NCBI RefSeq assembly: GCF_000332315.1
Contig: NZ_KB235933.1
Coordinates: 1,252,921 to 1,285,317 of the forward strand
Direction: 5' to 3'
From: Prochlorothrix hollandica PCC 9006 = CALU 1027
GTDB taxonomy: Bacteria; Cyanobacteriota; Cyanobacteriia; Prochlorotrichales; Prochlorotrichaceae
DNA: 32,397 bases
Shown: positions 1 to 6,941 of the stretch, one piece after another
Layout of the letters: each line of letters starts with the position of its first letter
Position numbering within the stretch: the first letter of the stretch is position 1
Program-made: the position numbers and the translations under genes
The notes under the pieces: model-generated
Seen by the model: the letters and a program-made list of their open reading frames with translations, nothing else
What the model was told of the DNA's origin: nothing
Database searches by the model: none

Positions 1-259
1 TATGAAACAGATCAAGAACCTGAAGTAGCTAAAGTCAAATTAGAAGAATGGTTAGCCAAAGCATCCAAATTTTATAGTCAAGTAATCACGACAATCAAAA
101 ATCATTTTGATGGAATCTGTAATTACTTTTATAACCGTACAACTAGCGGTAAAAATGGAGGGAATTAATAACAAAATAAAGGTTATCAAGCGTCAAGCTT
201 ATGGATTCACAAACTTTGATCATCTGAGAATGAGACTCCTCATAGCCTGTTCTCATTAG
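1..259 (+). pseudogene. ISL3 transposase C-terminus, frameshifted
   Basis: The reading frame from base 1 matches the last ~85 residues of the transposase at 10130-11284, starting at YET and including the ICNYF block. It then stops at 166-168. An extra A in the run at 151-155 shifts the frame. From 155 onward the +1 frame continues as MEGINNKIKVIKRQAYGF and ends at the TAG at 257-259. The catalytic glutamate of the DDE triad (in MEGINN) lies exactly after the shift, so a product of the upstream frame would be inactive. The 5' part is outside the window. Confidence 0.85.
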
Positions 260-290
260 TTTTACTTATCAGCCTCATTCCCAGAGAGCC
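1..290 (+). mobile_element. 3' end of a decayed ISL3-family insertion sequence
   Basis: This is the right end of an ISL3-like element that enters from outside the window. The terminal 40 bases (251-290) align without gaps to the transposase-side end of the complete element at 10099-11346. Both share TCTCATTAG near the transposase stop and finish in GAGAGCC. The outer terminal repeat, read inward, starts GGCTCTC. The inner bases differ enough to make this a related but distinct element rather than a recent copy. It inserted into the 3' part of the glycosyltransferase gene that begins at 1297. The other end and any target duplication lie outside the window. Confidence 0.85.
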
Positions 291-1297
291 CAGTTGGTGA
301 GTTGCCCGCGATCGATCGCGGCCCGGAAACCCTGGTACTTGGCCCCGCTGCCAATGAACACAAACTGAATGGGATCATCCCGCAGCAGATCAACCATTGT
401 CAGCAGGGTTTCAACATCGTGACAGCGGCCCATATTACCGGAATAGAGCACCGTAAACTGGCGATCGAGGTGGTATTGCTGGGCAAACCAGTTTTCAGTT
501 TTGGGCAACGGTTGAATGAACTGGGGATCAGACCAACTGTGAATAATGGCAATTTTCGATTTCACCGTCGGACAATGGGCCACAATGCGATCGCGCATGG
601 TGGAACTGAGGACGATCAAAGCTTGGGCTTCCTGCCAGATTTTTCGATTGAGAAACACCCAAAACCGAGTCAACCAGTGGCTGGGCTGCAGCACCTTCAA
701 CACCACCGCCACATCGGGATAGAGATCATACATCAGGCAAATGTAGGGAATGCCTAAGATGCGACTGGCTAAGTAACCCAGTAGGTTGAGATAGGGCGGC
801 TCGGTGGTAATTAACAACACATCCACCCGATGGCGCGGATCCAGTAACCGCACTGCTGCCCGCAGGGCAAACAGCAACCCATTAATGGCCCGTCCCCGAA
901 TGCGGTGGGGCCACAGGCGGGAGGTCTGGGACCGTCGCACCGACACAGAGCCAGCTCGTTCCCAGGTGGCGGCGGCAGCGGTTCTAAAGGCATAACCGGG
1001 CTGACCCGAAAAAATCTTGACTTCTAAACCCGTTGCCCCCAAATGCTGGGCTAATTCCTCGATTAACTGTCCCGTAGCGGCATAATCAGGGGGATAAAAC
1101 TGCGTCAAAATACCTAAGCGTATAGGCTGCTTTGGGGGTGATTTGGCTCCAGAAGGGGACTGGAACTCACGGTTATCGGAGCTAACAGCATCAGGGCCAG
1201 AAGCCGGACCGTGGGTTGCTCCGTTTTGGATCCAGTTCTCGGTGGAAGCGTGCCAAAGATTCACGTTAAAAGTTTCATCTCTAGAGTTGCTAGTCAT
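275..1297 (-). pseudogene. GT4 glycosyltransferase, C-terminus removed by IS
   Basis: GT4 (GT-B fold) enzymes transfer a sugar from a nucleotide-sugar donor, typically in surface polysaccharide synthesis. The N-terminal Rossmann domain is clear from about residue 58 (GILTQFYPPDYAATGQ), after an unusual low-complexity N-terminal extension. The start at 1297 is chosen because AGGGGA lies a few bases upstream; an in-frame GTG at 1312 is the alternative. The protein ends shortly after VLYSGNMGRCHD and FIGSGAKY, just inside the C-terminal donor-binding domain. Its final four residues and stop are encoded by the IS end at 275-290. Roughly 100 residues, including the usual E-x7-E donor motif, are missing, so it is probably inactive. 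galE lies upstream on the same strand. Confidence 0.85.
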
Positions 1298-1381
1298 ATC
1301 TTCCCCTATCACTGATTGTACCCTCAGAGTCGGGCTGAGTCATGGCAAGGGGTGCTTTATTGCTATATTGCCCACTGCTAT

Positions 1382-1400
1382 AGGGGGAATGTTACCCCCT
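1382..1400. other. Short GC hairpin in the galE-GT4 gap
   Basis: AGGGGG and CCCCCT flank a seven-base loop in the gap between galE and the GT4 gene, both on the minus strand. There is no T-run, so a terminator role is uncertain. It could be an attenuating or mRNA-stabilising hairpin. Nothing else was recognised in 1298-1526. Confidence 0.3.
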
Positions 1401-1526
1401 CAGTCAGGACTGATCTGTATATCCCAGCCCATACCCTAGGCCGAACCAGGGACTACACTGCCATTCTCTCACTGGAAGAACTGAACCTTCATCTGCCCTA
1501 GTCCTCCGTAGAGAACCCCGGAAACC

Positions 1527-2522
1527 TTAACCATGACGCTGTTGGTGCCATTGCCAAGCATGGGTAACCATGAGGTTTAGGTTAGCATATTGGGGTAGCC
1601 ATCCTAGGATGGCGTGGGCCTTGGCACTGCTACCCACGAGGGCCGGAGGATCGCCGGGACGACGATCGCTCTCCACCACTGGAATCCCATGATTCGTAAT
1701 AAACCGCGCGCTGTCAATGACTTGGCGCACCGAAAAACCGTTCCCATTGCCCAAATTAAAGGTATTGGTCTCCCCCCCCGCCAATAAATACTCCAGTCCC
1801 AACAGATGGGCCTGGGCCAGGTCAGTGACATGGATATAGTCCCGCAGACAGGTACCGTCGGGGGTGTCGTAATCGGTGCCGAAAATTGTAATGGCCGATC
1901 GCTGCCCCAGGGCCGTTTGCAACACCAGGGGAATTAAATGGGTCTCAGGCTGGTGATCTTCCCCAAGGCGACCCTGGGGGTCAGCCCCTGCCGCGTTGAA
2001 ATAGCGAAAAATCACTGATTTTAGCCCATAAGCCCCTTCAAAATCCCGCAGAATCTGTTCTACCATCAACTTACTGTGACCATAGGGGTTGATGGGAGCT
2101 TGGGGATGATCCTCCGTCAGGGGTATGGCCTGGGGAACCCCATAGGTGGCACAGGTGGAGGAAAACACAAATCGGGAAATACCCGCCGCTACCATAGCTT
2201 CCAGCAGGGTCAGGGTTCCCATCACATTATTACGGTAATACTTGGCCGGATCTGTGACCGACTCCCCCACATAGGCATAGGCGGAAAAATGCATCACTGC
2301 CCCAATGGGATAGTCCTGGAACAGGCGATCGAGGAGGGTCCTGTCGCTGATATCCCCCACCACTAAGGGCACCTGTAGCACCGTCTCCACCAAGTCCCGA
2401 TGACCATAGACCAGATTATCGAGAATCACCACCGGATAACCCTGGTCCTGGAGGGCTAACACGGCATGGGAGCCAATATACCCCGCCCCACCGGTGACTA
2501 AAATGGTTGGTCGATCGTTCAT
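1527..2522 (-). CDS. galE: UDP-glucose 4-epimerase
   Basis: Extended short-chain dehydrogenase that interconverts UDP-glucose and UDP-galactose (or the GlcNAc/GalNAc pair) with bound NAD, supplying donors for the neighbouring glycosyltransferases. From the chosen ATG it has 331 residues, a normal length. The NAD-binding GGAGYIG is at residues 11-17. The active site has serine/threonine at 121-123 and the YGHSK motif with Tyr147 and Lys151. RYFNAAGADP and the RPGDPPALVGSS segment are also typical of GalE. The ATG at 2522 is preceded by AGGAGAGG at good spacing. The longer GTG/TTG-type reading upstream adds 12 unlikely residues. The gene appears intact, unlike most of its neighbours. Confidence 0.95.
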   Translation of the reverse strand: MNDRPTILVTGGAGYIGSHAVLALQDQGYPVVILDNLVYGHRDLVETVLQVPLVVGDISDRTLLDRLFQDYPIGAVMHFSAYAYVGESVTDPAKYYRNNVMGTLTLLEAMVAAGISRFVFSSTCATYGVPQAIPLTEDHPQAPINPYGHSKLMVEQILRDFEGAYGLKSVIFRYFNAAGADPQGRLGEDHQPETHLIPLVLQTALGQRSAITIFGTDYDTPDGTCLRDYIHVTDLAQAHLLGLEYLLAGGETNTFNLGNGNGFSVRQVIDSARFITNHGIPVVESDRRPGDPPALVGSSAKAHAILGWLPQYANLNLMVTHAWQWHQQRHG

Positions 2523-2524
2523 TC

Positions 2525-2713
2525 TTACCTCTCCTGCGGGCAACACCCTAGCCAGCATAGCCCACTCCCCCCCCCCGATCCGTCTGGGAACCCCAGCCTC
2601 AGAGGGTTGGGTTCTGAAGGAGTCTCTGGATCAAACTTAAGACTAGGCCAGCGTTTCGCCAATGACTCGGCCCGTTGGCGCTCCTGCTCGGCTTGCTCTG
2701 CACTCCACAACAA
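2525..2713 (-). pseudogene. Tail remnant of a Uma2-family gene
   Basis: The frame begins LWSAEQAEQERQRAESLAKR, which resembles the C-terminal coiled-coil tail seen in many cyanobacterial Uma2 proteins (compare the tail of the gene at 5724). It continues into unrelated proline/glycine-rich sequence. The nuclease-like domain is missing. The upstream edge coincides with the repeat end at 2716-2775, suggesting that insertion or deletion at this repeat removed the rest. It lies immediately upstream of galE and probably makes no functional product. Confidence 0.4.
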
Positions 2714-2715
2714 CG

Positions 2716-2775
2716 CCTAAGGTCTGTTGTCTAGAGCCTGAAACCCTCACTTTCCTGTGGTTCCCTGAATAATTA
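2716..2775. repeat. Single end of the ~280 bp MITE family
   Basis: About 60 bases closely match one end of the elements at 26122-26404 and 28097-28375. The shared stretch includes GCCTAAGGTCTGTTGTCTAG and the terminal AATAATTA. Only one terminus is present, so this is a truncated third copy. It abuts the Uma2 tail remnant at 2713. Confidence 0.8.
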
Positions 2776-2793
2776 CCTTCCCCGCCCGCCACC

Positions 2794-2809
2794 ATTAATC
2801 GAGGTGCCC
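2794..2809. repeat. Isolated terminus of the CGAGGTGCCC repeat family
   Basis: The 16 bases ATTAATCGAGGTGCCC match the ends of the short elements at 3357-3445 and 7624-7722. This terminus supplies the last codons and the TAA stop of the Uma2 gene at 2795. Confidence 0.6.
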
Positions 2810-3355
2810 GCTAAGGATTCGTTTAATATTTAAGGTGATTTCAGGAAAAGCACAAGGGGAAACAGTTCCGGTAGTTAGGGCTAAAGCTTCACAATACTGT
2901 CCATCACTTAATGCTCGAAAGACCTGAAGTTGAGAATTCTGTAAGTCTACAACCCAGTATTCTCTGATGCCTGCTTCAGCATAAATAGTCTTTTTTTCTC
3001 CTAAATCCTTGTTTAAGGTAGTTTTAGAAATCTCAATAATCAGGAAAATATTTTCAGGATAGGGATGATGGTGGAGATATTCTTGACCAAGATTTTGGAC
3101 GACAGCGATATCAGGCTCTGGTTCAGAGTTGTTGGGTAGAGTAACCGGTTTAGCATCTCGGATTTTGGCTTTGCTCCCTAACTTGAGCCGCAAGTAGTCA
3201 GCAATCTCTGTGTTGTAATAGGCATGGGATTCCCCTTCTGGTGTCATGACGACGAGATCGCCCCGGAGTAGCTCCACTGGCTCATCATTGAATAGCCCCT
3301 GCTCGATCGCTTGGTGATATTTTTGATGGGTCCATGTATAAGTCGTAAGTACCAT
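2795..3355 (-). CDS. Uma2-family (DUF820) PD-(D/E)XK-like protein
   Basis: Uma2 proteins have a restriction-endonuclease-like fold and are hugely expanded in cyanobacteria; their in vivo role is not settled. This 187-residue copy keeps the family signature: EPEPD with Asp82, the hydrophobic strand FLIIEIS with Glu108, then EKK at 120-122 and YAEAGIREYWVVDL. The ATG at 3355 is chosen because GAGGTG precedes it at five bases. A longer frame to 3430 reads through a repeat element and is rejected. Both gene edges coincide with copies of the same short repeat terminus. The last residues (SGHLD) and stop come from one of them. Confidence 0.85.
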   Translation of the reverse strand: MVLTTYTWTHQKYHQAIEQGLFNDEPVELLRGDLVVMTPEGESHAYYNTEIADYLRLKLGSKAKIRDAKPVTLPNNSEPEPDIAVVQNLGQEYLHHHPYPENIFLIIEISKTTLNKDLGEKKTIYAEAGIREYWVVDLQNSQLQVFRALSDGQYCEALALTTGTVSPCAFPEITLNIKRILSGHLD

Positions 3356-3356
3356 G

Positions 3357-3445
3357 GGGCACCTCGAAACAATCCAAATTTTTGTGGGGTGGCTCCCGCA
3401 GGAGTAAGGGTTTGGGGTGGGCCACCCCAATTAATCGAGGTACCC
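3357..3445. repeat. MITE-like element A with CGAGGT termini
   Basis: An 89-base segment has inverted ends GGGCACCTCGA and TCGAGGTACCC. The right-hand end extends as AATTAATCGAGGT, as in element B at 7624-7722. The interior is C/G-rich and partly palindromic (GGGTGG and CCACCC blocks). Its left end, read on the minus strand, is the ribosome-binding site of the Uma2 gene at 3355. Confidence 0.65.
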
Positions 3446-3459
3446 TCTAGGAAATTCCC

Positions 3460-3537
3460 GTAGGATGCGTTAGCGATAGCGTAACGCATCAAAACCTGAC
3501 TCTGCGGTGCGTTACGGCTACGCCTAACACACCCTAC
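3460..3537. repeat. GTAGGRTGYGTTAG inverted-repeat element
   Basis: A 78-base element is bounded by inverted GTAGGATGCGTTAG and GTAGGGTGTGTTAG ends. It contains two internal hairpins, at 3464-3490 (GATGCGTTA / TAACGCATC) and 3506-3533 (GGTGCGTTA / TAACACACC). Such GCGTTA hairpin repeats are common between cyanobacterial genes. This one sits just downstream of the broken GT2 gene. Confidence 0.75.
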
Positions 3538-3564
3538 AAGCTGCGTTTATTTTTTCTGTTCTAC

Positions 3565-3792
3565 TTACTTAATTTGGGAAAGTCCAAAGTTGCATTGATC
3601 TGCAAAACTGTCAAATTGGCGCTGTAAAACTCTAACCTTAGAATAAGATTGGGTAATTTCTAAAGTTCGATCGGTGCTATAGCTATCAATAATTAGAATC
3701 TGAGAAGCCCAGGTAAGCTTGGAGAGGGTTCGATCGATATTTTCTTCCTCGTTATAGGTGAGGATGAGAGGCGTAATATCAGCTAAGTTCAT
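3565..3792 (-). pseudogene. GT2 glycosyltransferase, N-terminal fragment
   Basis: The 75 residues match the start of a GT2 (GT-A fold) transferase: LILTYNEEENIDRTL, then ASQILIIDSYSTDRT with the first nucleotide-binding aspartate. Family members usually run to about 230-300 residues and contain a DxD metal site and a catalytic base, all missing here. The frame stops at 3565, and a hairpin repeat begins about 30 bases later. The 3' part was probably lost when this DNA was rearranged. Its ATG overlaps the stop of the nucleotidyltransferase-like gene as ATGA, so the two were once translationally coupled. Confidence 0.75.
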
Positions 3793-4370
3793 GGGACTTG
3801 ATAGCCAGATTCTGTGAGTGCTTTTTTTAAAGCTGGGGATACGTTTAAAACCTCTGCCCAGTGATCGAGATATATCCTATCAAGGCGATTGTTTTGCAGC
3901 TTCAGAATTCCTAAAATGTCACGCCATTGTTGTTCAGATTGGTTTTGGGATAGGTGATACCAGATAATCTTTTGGAGAATCATATCTTCAGCGCTGGAAA
4001 ACCAAAGGGTATGGTTCTGTTCATCAACGGTTAGGATTTGTCGCCGTTGAAATTGATTCTGATGAAATAAATCTAGAGCAAGGACAAAGATATCAATCTT
4101 CCATCCGGTATTATTATCGATTAAGTTAAAGGATTGTCTGCGATCGATCGCCTCTTGTATGGCAATTTCACTCACGTAAAACCGAGGCGAAAAAGCCGTG
4201 ACTAGATCCTGAAGATGGTGAGGTTGAATATCAGCGATGAGATCGAGGTCTTGGGTGTAGCGCAATTCTCCCCAAATACCACTGGCTACGGATCCACCAA
4301 TGAAGTAATCAATGCCTAGGGACTCTAGAACTGGGATGACTACCAAGGCTTCTTCAATCACACCAAGCAT
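3789..4370 (-). CDS. Nucleotidyltransferase-fold protein
   Basis: The 193 residues from the ATG at 4370 carry the polymerase-beta-like signature: FIGGSVASG, then DLDL about ten residues later, with a possible third acidic residue in KIDIF. This superfamily includes toxin-like nucleotidyltransferases (MNT, AbiEii/MenT types) and proteins annotated as DUF6036; I cannot assign the subfamily. The open frame extends to 4667 from a TTG, adding 99 plausible residues that overlap the upstream VEAKK fragment, so a longer form is possible. The gene ends in an ATGA overlap with the GT2 fragment. No antitoxin-like partner was recognised. Confidence 0.65.
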   Translation of the reverse strand: MLGVIEEALVVIPVLESLGIDYFIGGSVASGIWGELRYTQDLDLIADIQPHHLQDLVTAFSPRFYVSEIAIQEAIDRRQSFNLIDNNTGWKIDIFVLALDLFHQNQFQRRQILTVDEQNHTLWFSSAEDMILQKIIWYHLSQNQSEQQWRDILGILKLQNNRLDRIYLDHWAEVLNVSPALKKALTESGYQVP

Positions 4371-4648
4371 GGTTAGCTGTTGTGGAGGAGTCGGAACGGA
4401 GCTAGGCAGGGGGAACAAACCAACTTTTTTGAGAAAGTGAGCAACTGGATGTTGTTGTTCGAGGGAGTTGGATTGAGATTGAACAAAATGCCAGATGCTT
4501 AACCGGCTGCTATAGGTTGTATGGTTAAGATGAGCGATTTTTTGGAGTGAGTCCCACGATCGCCACAGCGCAAACAGATGGGCTTCCGCATCAGGTGTGG
4601 TATCGAGGGATTGAGTTTGATAGCACACCCTTGGCGGTCTAAACTCTC

Positions 4649-4927
4649 TCAATTCTGAGCCATCCAAACCAGATCCCGGAGCAGTCTTGCGATCGGCTGG
4701 AGGGCATAATCATTGAGGTCGATCGTTAACGTGGTCTCTTGCAATTGCAAAAAGCGCCACTGGGTTCCACTACTGACACAGCCATAGACCGTATCAATCC
4801 CTTGGCCTTGGGTTTGGTTAAAGCGCTGGGCTGCGATCATTTCGGCAGCGCACTGACCTAGCCCTAATTTTAGATCCGCTTTTTTGGCTTCCACCAAAAT
4901 GAAAACGGGAGCTTCAATTTCCAGCAA
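4649..4927 (-). pseudogene. C-terminal half of a VEAKK-family PD-(D/E)XK-like protein
   Basis: This 92-residue frame is a paralogue of the C-terminal half of the gene at 6942-7556. It shares VEAKKADLKLGLGQCAAEMI, AAQRFN, YGCVSSGTQWRFL and LNDYAL with matching spacing. The N-terminal half is gone. Immediately upstream on the minus strand the sequence becomes the C-terminus of a Uma2 gene. The only initiator is a TTG. It is probably a remnant created by recombination. Confidence 0.7.
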
Positions 4928-4930
4928 TGC

Positions 4931-4964
4931 GGGCGATCGACTGCGGAACGAGGGTGACGATGGG
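4931..4964. repeat. Duplicated Uma2 3' end, copy 1
   Basis: These 34 bases match 5065-5098 with three mismatches by eye. In the minus-strand frame they encode PIVTLVPQSIA, against PIITLIPQSIA in the Uma2 gene at 5000-5638. The 88-base repeat element at 4970-5057 lies between the two copies. Confidence 0.75.
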
Positions 4965-4969
4965 GGTCC

Positions 4970-5057
4970 ATCCCACTTTAGACGGGCCAGAGGCCCATCC
5001 TACCCAAGAGGTTGTTGTGGGATAGCCGTCTCGGCTGTCCATCTGCGAAAGTGGGAT
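4970..5057. repeat. 88-bp MITE-like element in the 3' end of a Uma2 gene
   Basis: The segment is bounded by the inverted repeats ATCCCACTTT and AAAGTGGGAT. It contains two more hairpins, GGGCC-AGA-GGCCC near 4984 and AGCCG-TCT-CGGCT near 5024. It supplies the last residues and stop of the Uma2 gene at 5000-5638 and separates the duplicated Uma2 tail at 4931-4964 from its source. Confidence 0.75.
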
Positions 5058-5638
5058 ACACCCTGGGCGATCGACTGCGGAATGAGGGTAATGATGGGTA
5101 AGTCTGGGAAAATTTGGCTACTTTGGCTGTCGGTGTAGCCTTGGTCTGAGTATAGGTAAATCTTGAGGTGATCCTTGGCATAAATCCAGACTTCAGGGAC
5201 TTGAATCGCTGCGTAGGCTTGGATGACGGTTTGAGAGGTGAGATCACATTCGATCGCCAGGTCGGGGGGTGGACATTGGCTTAAATCGAGGTTTTGGCTT
5301 GGCCGCATCAGGGCAGCATTTTGGATGTAAAAGCAGGTGTCCGGCTCTACACCAGCGATCGGGGGGCGTTTCAAGGTCGTGGAGCCAAAGTCTTCCCAGT
5401 CTCGACCCTGACATTCGAGAATCGCTTTCACAATATCAGCAATCAGGCGATTTGGTTTTTCGTGAAGGGCCAGGGGAGACATGATTTCGAGCAAACCTTG
5501 ATAGTAAGCCAGTCGGGAATGGCGGTTCTCTCCGAGGTCTTCTAGCAAACTGGTAAAGTCTGTCCAGGAGATATCTGGGATGCTTAAGTGACTGCCGGGA
5601 GCGATTTGGATCCGGGGCAGGGAAATGGTTAAGGGCAT
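5000..5638 (-). CDS. Uma2-family (DUF820) protein with altered C-terminus
   Basis: This 212-residue protein has the Uma2 layout: RLAYYQGLLEIMSPL near residue 43, VEPDTCFYI with Asp100, then PPDLAIECDLT with Glu130 and Asp132. The position where family members usually have the conserved Lys (as in DKFPIYAALGVPEVW) reads TVIQAYAAIQVPEVW, so the catalytic-type lysine seems to be lost. The final ~18 residues (VSHFRRWTAETAIPQQPLG) are encoded by the 88-base repeat element, which replaces the native end. The ATG at 5638 is preferred over a TTG three codons upstream. The gene may be translated, but a nuclease activity is doubtful. Confidence 0.75.
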   Translation of the reverse strand: MPLTISLPRIQIAPGSHLSIPDISWTDFTSLLEDLGENRHSRLAYYQGLLEIMSPLALHEKPNRLIADIVKAILECQGRDWEDFGSTTLKRPPIAGVEPDTCFYIQNAALMRPSQNLDLSQCPPPDLAIECDLTSQTVIQAYAAIQVPEVWIYAKDHLKIYLYSDQGYTDSQSSQIFPDLPIITLIPQSIAQGVSHFRRWTAETAIPQQPLG

Positions 5639-5723
5639 GGGTGACAACCCCGGTGAGGTAAGGGATGGGGAGCAATTCTGACCGGGCAGTGGGGTTATAG
5701 TGCATCAGGCATAGTGCATCAGG

Positions 5724-6443
5724 TTACAGGGCATCGGGATCAACGCCCAATTCCCGCAATTTATCGGCTAGCAGCTTAGCCCGTTGCTGGGCTTGGTCTG
5801 CCTGTTGCTGGGCTTGTTGGGCGAGTTCTTTGCCCGTGGCTAAAAGGTCTCCATCTAGGGTGGCCCAACGTAACCAGGTGGTGTTCACTCCCCGATAGGT
5901 TCCAGTCCAGCGGATGAGGGCTAGCCCTAGGGCATGACTGAGCAACCAACCCTGTTCATTGAAGGGTTTGGGTTCATATTGGCCATGGTTGAGGCTAAAC
6001 CCTGCAAAGTCTTCGGGGTTCCAGGGATCATACCAATAGTATTCACTGACCCGCATTTTATCTTGGTAAACCTGCTTTTTTTCGGTTTTATCGTATTGGG
6101 CTGTGCTTTCGGAGAGGAGTTCAATCACCACATCGGGGGCTTTTTCTTCTTGCCAGACGACCCAGGATTTCCGTTCTCGGTTGGGCACGCCGGTGACGGC
6201 GAAAAAGTCTGGCCCTTTGAAGTCCTGGGATTTAATTTGGGCTTGACTGTAATAGATAAACATATTGCCGCCAACGTAACCCTCAGCCCGTTGCTCTAGC
6301 CAACTGTCTAGACCTTCAATGAGCAAATCCATCTGCATTTTATGGCGCTGGGTTTCCATGGTTTGGTTATCGTCGGAAGGAAGTTGGTCTTGGCCGGGTA
6401 GGAGGAGTTCGGCTTCGGGGGGGGGAGACAGGAGGGTGGCCAT
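5724..6443 (-). CDS. Uma2-family (DUF820) protein with coiled-coil tail
   Basis: The 239-residue protein belongs to the longer Uma2 subgroup. The core shows GNMFIYYS, FKGPDFFAV (acidic residue 1), APDVVIELLSEST (acidic residue 2), DKTEKKQVYQ (lysine) and VSEYYWYDP. The tail is Gln/Ala/Leu-rich (AQQAQQQADQAQQRAKLLAD) and ends RELGVDPDAL, a very common cyanobacterial ending. All catalytic-type residues are present, so this is the most complete Uma2 copy here. Function in vivo is unknown. DUF29 lies just upstream, about 20 bases away. Confidence 0.9.
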   Translation of the reverse strand: MATLLSPPPEAELLLPGQDQLPSDDNQTMETQRHKMQMDLLIEGLDSWLEQRAEGYVGGNMFIYYSQAQIKSQDFKGPDFFAVTGVPNRERKSWVVWQEEKAPDVVIELLSESTAQYDKTEKKQVYQDKMRVSEYYWYDPWNPEDFAGFSLNHGQYEPKPFNEQGWLLSHALGLALIRWTGTYRGVNTTWLRWATLDGDLLATGKELAQQAQQQADQAQQRAKLLADKLRELGVDPDAL

Positions 6444-6464
6444 GGGGATTGAGGGGGGAAAAAT

Positions 6465-6893
6465 TTAATCGGGCAGAAATTGTTGGTTCAACAGTTCTTC
6501 TGGGCTATAGGGGCAAGAGTCGGGATAGTGGGATAGGCCGGTTTCTCGTTCGGCACTGATGACCGCTAGGGGGTAGGCTGATAGGATTGCCTCTGCTAGG
6601 CAGGGTTGAAGACTGGGGTTTTCTTGCAGTAGCTTGGCTAGGCGTAGTCGTTGTTCTTTGAGGGTCAACTGCCAACTCCGCGATCGTAAATTGGGTTGAA
6701 ATTGCCATTTGAGCAAGTGCATGATGAGGACTTCTAGTCGGCTAGCAAGTTGACGTTTTTCCGATCGCCCCATATCTTCAATTTCTTCTGCAATCTGAGT
6801 CCAGTCGATGTGATCAAGTTGGCGATTCTTTAAAAACTGAGCCTGTTGTTGAGTCCAGCCATAGAAATCTTGTTCAAAACAGATTTTTTGCAT
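6465..6893 (-). CDS. DUF29 domain-containing protein
   Basis: DUF29 proteins are small, abundant in cyanobacteria and of unknown function. The 142 residues from the ATG at 6893 show the signature in order: DFYGWTQQQAQFLKNRQLDHIDW, IAEEIEDMGRSEKRQL, SRLEVLIMHLLKWQFQP and the RSWQLTL / ENPSLQPCL region. The frame can be extended to a TTG at 6941 directly after the stop of the upstream gene. The shorter start is preferred because DUF29 members usually begin only a few residues before the DFY motif. It probably forms an operon with the genes on both sides. Confidence 0.85.
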   Translation of the reverse strand: MQKICFEQDFYGWTQQQAQFLKNRQLDHIDWTQIAEEIEDMGRSEKRQLASRLEVLIMHLLKWQFQPNLRSRSWQLTLKEQRLRLAKLLQENPSLQPCLAEAILSAYPLAVISAERETGLSHYPDSCPYSPEELLNQQFLPD

Positions 6894-6941
6894 TACTGGA
6901 ATGAGGTGTAGGGAATCGGGCGATCGTTTATTTTTATACAA

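Noticed and set aside
150-168. Programmed frameshift in the left IS transposase
   Set aside because: The intact relative at 10130 has a single frame at this position, so the A-run shift is decay.
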